The notes under the pieces are model-generated. The model did not search any database. It was not told where the DNA came from and was given only the letters and a program-made list of their open reading frames with translations. From Frigoribacterium sp. SL97 (GTDB taxonomy: Bacteria; Actinomycetota; Actinomycetes; Actinomycetales; Microbacteriaceae): DNA of 64,000 bases. Below are positions 60,717 to 64,000 of the stretch, piece by piece (position 1 is the stretch's first letter; each line of letters opens with the position of its first letter). The position numbers and the translations under genes were made by a program. The stretch is from contig NZ_CP113062.1 of NCBI RefSeq assembly GCF_026625765.1, positions 1,674,001 through 1,738,000 on the forward strand, given 5' to 3'.

Positions 60717-61439
60717 ATGGCACCGGTCCCCGATGACGTCACCAAGCGGTTCGACGTCTTCGCCACTCGCGCCCGTGAAGAGTTCGGTAGCGCCGTCCGG
60801 TCAAAATCCCTCGGGTCAGGCAGTTCGACACCGCCGATGCTTCACGTGGGCCCGTTCTCGGTCGTCGCGGCTGACGGGCTGGTGATCGACATCGCCCCGA
60901 CCTCAAGAGTGCCAGCCCGGCGGTGGGAGCTCGGTTGGGACGAGGCTGACTTTGCGGAGGCCTGGTTCCTGCTTGCGGACCATCTTTTGACCGAACGCCT
61001 CGAGCCTGGCAGTCTCGACGGGTTCGTTGCTCGGGTCATCGCGACTGTCGGGGAGGCTGGTGACGTCAAAGTCTCGACCGTTCAGGCCGAGTTCGACCGT
61101 GTCCTGACCGTGACCCCGCGCCGGCACGGGGCCCTGCCTTTCGAGGTCCTGGTGATCAAGGACGACTCGGTCGTCGTCAGCGGTAAGGACTTCGGCTGGT
61201 GGGATCTGGGCGGTGACGGCGATGACGGTCTGGTCGAGGCGCTCCGCGTTGTGACGCAGTTCGTGGTCAGAGGTGGGACCGTTCGCAGCACGTGGCGTAC
61301 GTGTGACCTACTGGACGTTGGCGGCGCTGTCGTCGGCGGCTCGTACCGGGACGGGGTGCATCGGCTGCGTCCCCGTCAGCTGCACTTTCTCCCTTACGTG
61401 CTTGGCCCCGCTGCTAAGACCGTGCACCCGTCTCACTAG
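60717..61439 (+). CDS. Cassette 8: hypothetical soluble protein, 240 aa
   Basis: The largest cassette gene; no family recognised. The sequence alternates strands and helices (HVGPFSVVAADGLVIDIAPT, ADFAEAWFLLADHLL, FEVLVIKDDSVVV). No signal or membrane segment. The ATG at 60717 (MAPVPDDV) follows CAGGATGATCGC; an ATG at 60681 is possible. Its TAG stop lies inside repeat R9. Confidence 0.7.
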   Translation: MAPVPDDVTKRFDVFATRAREEFGSAVRSKSLGSGSSTPPMLHVGPFSVVAADGLVIDIAPTSRVPARRWELGWDEADFAEAWFLLADHLLTERLEPGSLDGFVARVIATVGEAGDVKVSTVQAEFDRVLTVTPRRHGALPFEVLVIKDDSVVVSGKDFGWWDLGGDGDDGLVEALRVVTQFVVRGGTVRSTWRTCDLLDVGGAVVGGSYRDGVHRLRPRQLHFLPYVLGPAAKTVHPSH

Positions 61440-61454
61440 ACGATCGTTGACTGC
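61430..61454 (+). repeat. Array repeat R9
   Basis: GTCTCACTAG AC GATCG T TGA C TGC; it includes the stop codon of cassette 8. Diverged on the left, like R14. Confidence 0.65.
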
Positions 61455-61708
61455 GAAGCATTCCGCTGGGATGCTTCTCGGAACCGACGGAGGTCGTCAT
61501 GTTAGAGGAACGCGGGTGGTTTTCCGAGGCTGACGCGAGAGCGCTAAGGCCCGCCGACTCGGTGAACGACGTCGATCATCGTGGCGATCCTCCCCAGTCC
61601 GAGCACCGGCCTGAACCCGTCCGCCTCCGTCCACTCGATCGCCTGTTGCGCGGCTTTCCTTGGCATGACCGGATTCACCGACTGCGCCATTAGCTACTAA
61701 CCCGCGTC
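61455..61708. pseudogene. Cassette 9: probably decayed gene
   Basis: Two short frames compete here. On the plus strand, a 64-residue frame at 61499-61693 has a good GGAGG site but an odd Arg/Pro-rich composition. On the minus strand, a 48-residue frame at 61544-61690 (MAQSVNPVMPRKAAQQAIEW...) looks like natural protein but lacks a ribosome site and ends early. The minus-strand frame may be a truncated remnant. Confidence 0.45.
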
Positions 61709-61733
61709 CGCCCGTTAGCCGATCGATCAGCAG
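61709..61733 (+). repeat. Array repeat R10
   Basis: CGCCCGTTAG CC GATCG A TCA G CAG; 14 bp from the cassette-10 stop. Confidence 0.83.
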
Positions 61734-61747
61734 ACCGGTAGGACTCG

Positions 61748-61930
61748 CTACCGGGGCGCTTTGCCGAGATTGATCCAAATGACCGTGCCACCGCCGATTA
61801 GGCAGATCGTCGCGATTAGAGGGGGCAACCACGAGACGAAGCCCGTGGCGGCGGCGAAAATCGTAAAGGCGAGGAACAAGATGGCAACGGGTCCAAGAAT
61901 CCAAGCGAGCATGCGTCTGTACCTGTTCAC
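61748..61930 (-). CDS. Cassette 10: two-helix membrane protein, 60 aa
   Basis: Helices LAWILGPVAILFLAFTIFAA and WLPPLIATICLIGGGTVIWI with short basic ends (MNRYRRM, LGKAPR). No family recognised. The GTG at 61930 follows GGGGGTCGACC. Confidence 0.7.
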   Translation of the reverse strand: MNRYRRMLAWILGPVAILFLAFTIFAAATGFVSWLPPLIATICLIGGGTVIWINLGKAPR

Positions 61931-62010
61931 GGTCGACCCCCAAAAGGTTCCTTCGTCGCTCAGGACGACATCCGTCAGTGACCGCGGTCGCGCGCCGGAA
62001 ACGACCGTGG

Positions 62011-62035
62011 TGCCCGATAGACGATCCCCCTACCG
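62011..62035 (+). repeat. Array repeat R11
   Basis: TGCCCGATAG AC GATCC C CCT A CCG; the left half equals the consensus. Confidence 0.8.
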
Positions 62036-62111
62036 CTGGCCTCGGCTAAGCCATTACTCAGGGGTCTGTGCGTGACTCCTTCGAGCTATCCAGGTGTGAA
62101 CATCGCCGCAA

Positions 62112-62342
62112 CTACGGCTTGTTGGCAAGGAAGCCCCGTAGTCCAATCACGAACAGAACGCACGAAGGCCCAATGAGCAATAGGCCGACCAACCAGACCG
62201 GTAAACCTCGAAACGTGATGTCCGACCAATCGGGGTTGAAGATGAGCCAGGCCGCGCCAAAAGCCCCGAGCCCCAGACCGAAGACCATCGTCCCGATATT
62301 TTGCTTCTCGGTTCGCGGTTCTGATGGCTTTCCCTGCGGCAT
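62112..62342 (-). CDS. Cassette 11: membrane protein, 76 aa
   Basis: A polar N terminus (MPQGKPSEPRTEKQN) and two helices (VFGLGLGAFGAAWLIF, VWLVGLLLIGPSCVLFVIGL) joined by a NPDWSDITFRG loop. No family recognised. The ATG at 62342 is preferred over a TTG four codons upstream. Confidence 0.7.
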   Translation of the reverse strand: MPQGKPSEPRTEKQNIGTMVFGLGLGAFGAAWLIFNPDWSDITFRGLPVWLVGLLLIGPSCVLFVIGLRGFLANKP

Positions 62343-62374
62343 AGGCCGATCCAACCATGAGGCGTGGGAGCGGT

Positions 62375-62399
62375 GTCCCGTTAGGCGATCCGTGCCTGG
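62375..62399 (+). repeat. Array repeat R12
   Basis: GTCCCGTTAG GC GATCC G TGC C TGG. GTTAGGC here would fit an attC GTTRRRY core, but other copies do not. Confidence 0.75.
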
Positions 62400-62417
62400 A
62401 ATGCTTGCGAGGTCGGG

Positions 62418-62918
62418 TCAGGTTCGTCGTTCCATGCAGATCAGGTCAGGACGCGGGTCCCATGAGGCAACGGCTTGAAAGCCGCGTCGGGAGTAGAGCC
62501 TGATCGCGTCATCGCGCCACCTCCACACTGTCAGCCGGAGCGGGCGCTGCTCGTCACGTGTCAGCGCTGCGTTGAGGAGTGCGGATCCTGCGCCAGTTCC
62601 GCGAGCAGCTGGATCGACCCACACTCTCTTCAGTTCGTCCGCGTCCTGGTCGCCAAGGACCACAGCGACGCCGACTAGGTGGCCCTGCAACTCAGCCACG
62701 TACACGTCGGCAGAGGCATACGCGGAGCAAGGCTCGTCGACCTCATGGCGGTACTTCTCAGGCAATGGCGTCGGACCGTGGGCGCCGTCTAGGTGCTCGG
62801 CCTTTTCCCGCTCGGTCTGGATGAGGTAGTCGGCGACGAGCTTTCCTACCTGCGCTGCGTCACTTCCGGTGGGATCCGCACGACGGACGGTCGGCACGAG
62901 TTGCTCGGGGGTGGACAT
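62418..62918 (-). CDS. Cassette 12: GNAT-family N-acetyltransferase, 166 aa
   Basis: Transfers an acetyl group from acetyl-CoA to an amine or protein. The acetyl-CoA loop is ARGTGAGSALLNAAL near residue 105, preceded by the strand ELKRVWVDP and followed by the aromatic RLYSRRGFQAV C-terminal motif. The ATG at 62918 (MSTPEQL) is preferred; a longer frame upstream crosses R13. This is the only cassette product with a clear enzymatic fold; acetyltransferases are frequent integron cargo. Confidence 0.85.
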   Translation of the reverse strand: MSTPEQLVPTVRRADPTGSDAAQVGKLVADYLIQTEREKAEHLDGAHGPTPLPEKYRHEVDEPCSAYASADVYVAELQGHLVGVAVVLGDQDADELKRVWVDPAARGTGAGSALLNAALTRDEQRPLRLTVWRWRDDAIRLYSRRGFQAVASWDPRPDLICMERRT

Positions 62919-62956
62919 GCCACCATCATTTCGTGCCGCGCGGAACAAACGTGCAC

Positions 62957-62981
62957 TGCCCGATAGACGATCGATCATGGC
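62957..62981 (+). repeat. Array repeat R13
   Basis: TGCCCGATAG AC GATCG A TCA T GGC. Confidence 0.85.
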
Positions 62982-63036
62982 GACATAGCTGGCACGATGC
63001 CGACGCTGCCAGTCACGCGGCCGATACGTTGAGGCC

Positions 63037-63282
63037 ATGAAGCCCACGTCGCCCGGGAGGATCTATCTTCCTTGCGGCTTGGGGGTCCTAATCGGCGTCG
63101 TCTTGCTTTTCTGGCTTGAGGGACCTTTCATGGTCCTTGCATCAGGGCCCATAGGTTGCTCGTTGGGAATTGCGCTTCGCAATTGGTGGACGGGGCACGG
63201 CTGGAATCCCGGCATCACTGTCGTCGAGGACAAGCCCAAGGAAAATGCGCCGCTGGACGATGACCACCATCGAGGGCCGTGA
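63037..63282 (+). CDS. Cassette 13: membrane protein with acidic tail, 81 aa
   Basis: Two hydrophobic helices (LGVLIGVVLLFWLEG, MVLASGPIGCSLGIAL), then a polar tail rich in Asp, Glu and His (NAPLDDDHHRGP). No family recognised. The ATG at 63037 follows GAGGCC. Plus strand. Confidence 0.7.
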   Translation: MKPTSPGRIYLPCGLGVLIGVVLLFWLEGPFMVLASGPIGCSLGIALRNWWTGHGWNPGITVVEDKPKENAPLDDDHHRGP

Positions 63283-63326
63283 ACGAACCCTGCCCTTCGA
63301 TTGCTTCGCGCAGCACGTCTGACTCT

Positions 63327-63351
63327 GTGTCACTAGAGGATCGGTTTCTGG
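63327..63351 (+). repeat. Array repeat R14
   Basis: GTGTCACTAG AG GATCG G TTT C TGG; left part diverged in the same way as R9. Confidence 0.68.
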
Positions 63352-63426
63352 GTGGATGGGGACGGAGACTCTGGCTGGCAGTCGAGCGGTACGCCCTTGC
63401 TGTTTGTCTGTCCAACACGGCAGCGT

Positions 63427-63606
63427 CTACCCCCTGCCGCTTGTTGCCCTGTGTCTGCGAACGAGGCGGGCAGTGAGAAAGATTAGGAAGGTGGCCACCG
63501 GGAGGAAAGCAAGAGTGGGCATCGACAGCTGGAGCCCGAGTGCAATCAGCAGGAAAGCGACACCGACGATCACTGCCAGCAGGATGTCTTTCATCGTAGG
63601 AGTCAT
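63427..63606 (-). CDS. Cassette 14: two-helix membrane protein, 59 aa
   Basis: Helices ILLAVIVGVAFLLIALGLQL and LAFLPVATFLIFLTARLV with a basic end (RRHRATSGRG). No family recognised. The ATG at 63606 (MTPTMKD) follows GAAAGGTAGATCG; upstream in-frame starts lie beyond a good site. Confidence 0.7.
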   Translation of the reverse strand: MTPTMKDILLAVIVGVAFLLIALGLQLSMPTLAFLPVATFLIFLTARLVRRHRATSGRG

Positions 63607-63681
63607 CGATCTACCTTTCAGGATGCGGTGTGGACGGTCAAGGCGGGCCTGCGGCTGCTTTTCACCGGTGCACAAGTCCTC

Positions 63682-63706
63682 TGCCCGGTAGGCGATCCCT
63701 CAGCGG
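63682..63706 (+). repeat. Array repeat R15
   Basis: TGCCCGGTAG GC GATCC C TCA G CGG; last copy in the window. Confidence 0.8.
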
Positions 63707-63793
63707 TGCCATGGATCAGGGGCTGCACTTTGACGACGAGGGCGGACGCGACTGTCCCAATGATTGCGAAAGCGGCAGCATTAGCGTGACCCC

Positions 63794-64000
63794 ATGACCG
63801 AGACGAAGCGTGCGATTCCTTGGCTGACTGTCGCCTTCATCTCTCTCTCGTTTCTGGCTTTTCTACTGGTGCCCGTGTCCGGTCTCAACGGTGTCAGTTT
63901 CTTTCGCGGCCAGTCGGACGGCACGGTCTTTCTCTTCGCTGTCGTAGTTTTCAGCTTTGCGGGCTTCTTAAGCGCGTTGTTAAGCAAGTCGCTCGGCTCG
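63794..64000 (+). CDS. Cassette 15: membrane protein, 3' end off window
   Basis: At least 69 residues: MTETKRAIPWLTVAFISLSF begins it, with helix LTVAFISLSFLAFLLVPV and a second helix VFLFAVVVFSFAGFLSALL. The frame stays open to the window end. No family recognised. It shows the array extends beyond 64 kb. Confidence 0.65.
   Translation, partial: MTETKRAIPWLTVAFISLSFLAFLLVPVSGLNGVSFFRGQSDGTVFLFAVVVFSFAGFLSALLSKSLGS

Larger units (their letters stand above)
57320..63706 (+). other. Integron-like array: 15 direct repeats separating tiny gene cassettes
   Basis: Fifteen copies of a 25-bp element share the consensus TGCCCGATAG, two free bases, GATCG, one free base, TCA, one free base, CGG. All lie on the plus strand, spaced 103 to about 770 bp apart. 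Each interval holds one gene (one holds two overlapping genes, one is empty, one is decayed). Of the 13 gene-bearing intervals, counting the open one at the right edge, nine have minus-strand genes and four plus-strand genes. Nine encode membrane or lipoproteins. The array continues past the window. This recalls integron cassettes, but the repeat is short and lacks an obvious attC core pair. Confidence 0.8.

Noticed and set aside
57320..63706. The repeat array as a CRISPR
   Set aside because: Spacing is 103 to about 770 bp and irregular, intervals carry genes with ribosome sites, repeats are too divergent, and no cas genes are present.
57320..63706. Repeats as ordinary attC sites of a classical integron
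   Set aside because: Only one copy (R12) fits the GTTRRRY core. There is no R''/R' pair with a variable stem, the copies are too short, and no IntI-like tyrosine integrase is visible. I keep 'integron-like' only.
57320..63706. Repeats as simple transcription terminators
   Set aside because: The CCGAT/ATCGG stem is only 5 bp and is broken in more than half of the copies. Orientation is constant although gene orientation is not.

Overview
The first 54.5 kb is very GC-rich, densely packed DNA from an actinobacterial chromosome. It has many GTG starts, 4-bp stop/start overlaps, few and short intergenic gaps, and a Tat-type lipoprotein. Gene content (ThrE-type exporter, DIP1984-family protein, GH65 phosphorylase with a HAD phosphoglucomutase, two-component regulator beside a dicarboxylate carrier) fits the Microbacteriaceae. 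The genus cannot be fixed from the sequence alone. No rRNA, tRNA or CRISPR array was seen.

Layout, 0-54.5 kb: a 3'-truncated DEAD-box RNA helicase; an orphan DNA methyltransferase meeting a ThrE-type exporter tail to tail; a PRISE-type reductase; an APC permease; a sulfite-oxidase-fold molybdoenzyme; a SWIM/SNF2 helicase; beta-phosphoglucomutase plus GH65 phosphorylase; an MFS pump with a divergent TetR regulator; a GCS2-like ligase fused to a circularly permuted ATP-grasp; a CitA/CitB-like two-component pair divergent from a DctA-like carrier; an alcohol dehydrogenase coupled to a Baeyer-Villiger-type monooxygenase; RecQ fused to a phosphoribosyltransferase-like tail; DoxX, a second alcohol dehydrogenase, cupin, epoxide hydrolase, quinone reductase, esterase and TetR; a sugar ABC importer/beta-galactosidase operon with a perfect operator; a redox/methyltransferase pair with a divergent XRE-cupin regulator; a large Fe-S nuclease/SF1 helicase; methionine aminopeptidase; a small XRE protein; thymidylate kinase; and a DIP1984 protein. 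A short motif, AGGAGGCGC on either strand, recurs about 34 times here, inside genes and in terminator hairpins.

From about 54.6 kb the character changes. The sequence is visibly less GC-rich, the dispersed motif disappears, and the gene order is serine recombinase, coupled small protein, IS30-family element, then a long array of tiny genes. Between 57.3 kb and the right edge, fifteen copies of a roughly 25-bp directly repeated element lie 0.1-0.8 kb apart. They all point the same way and each interval holds one tiny gene, or occasionally two or none. Thirteen of the intervals carry recognisable genes, and nine of those encode membrane proteins or lipoproteins. The arrangement looks like an integron cassette array, but the repeat does not resemble a standard attC site and no tyrosine integrase is visible. 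A degenerate copy of the repeat lies at the left island boundary, just upstream of the serine recombinase. This array is the most unusual feature of the window, and it runs off the right end.
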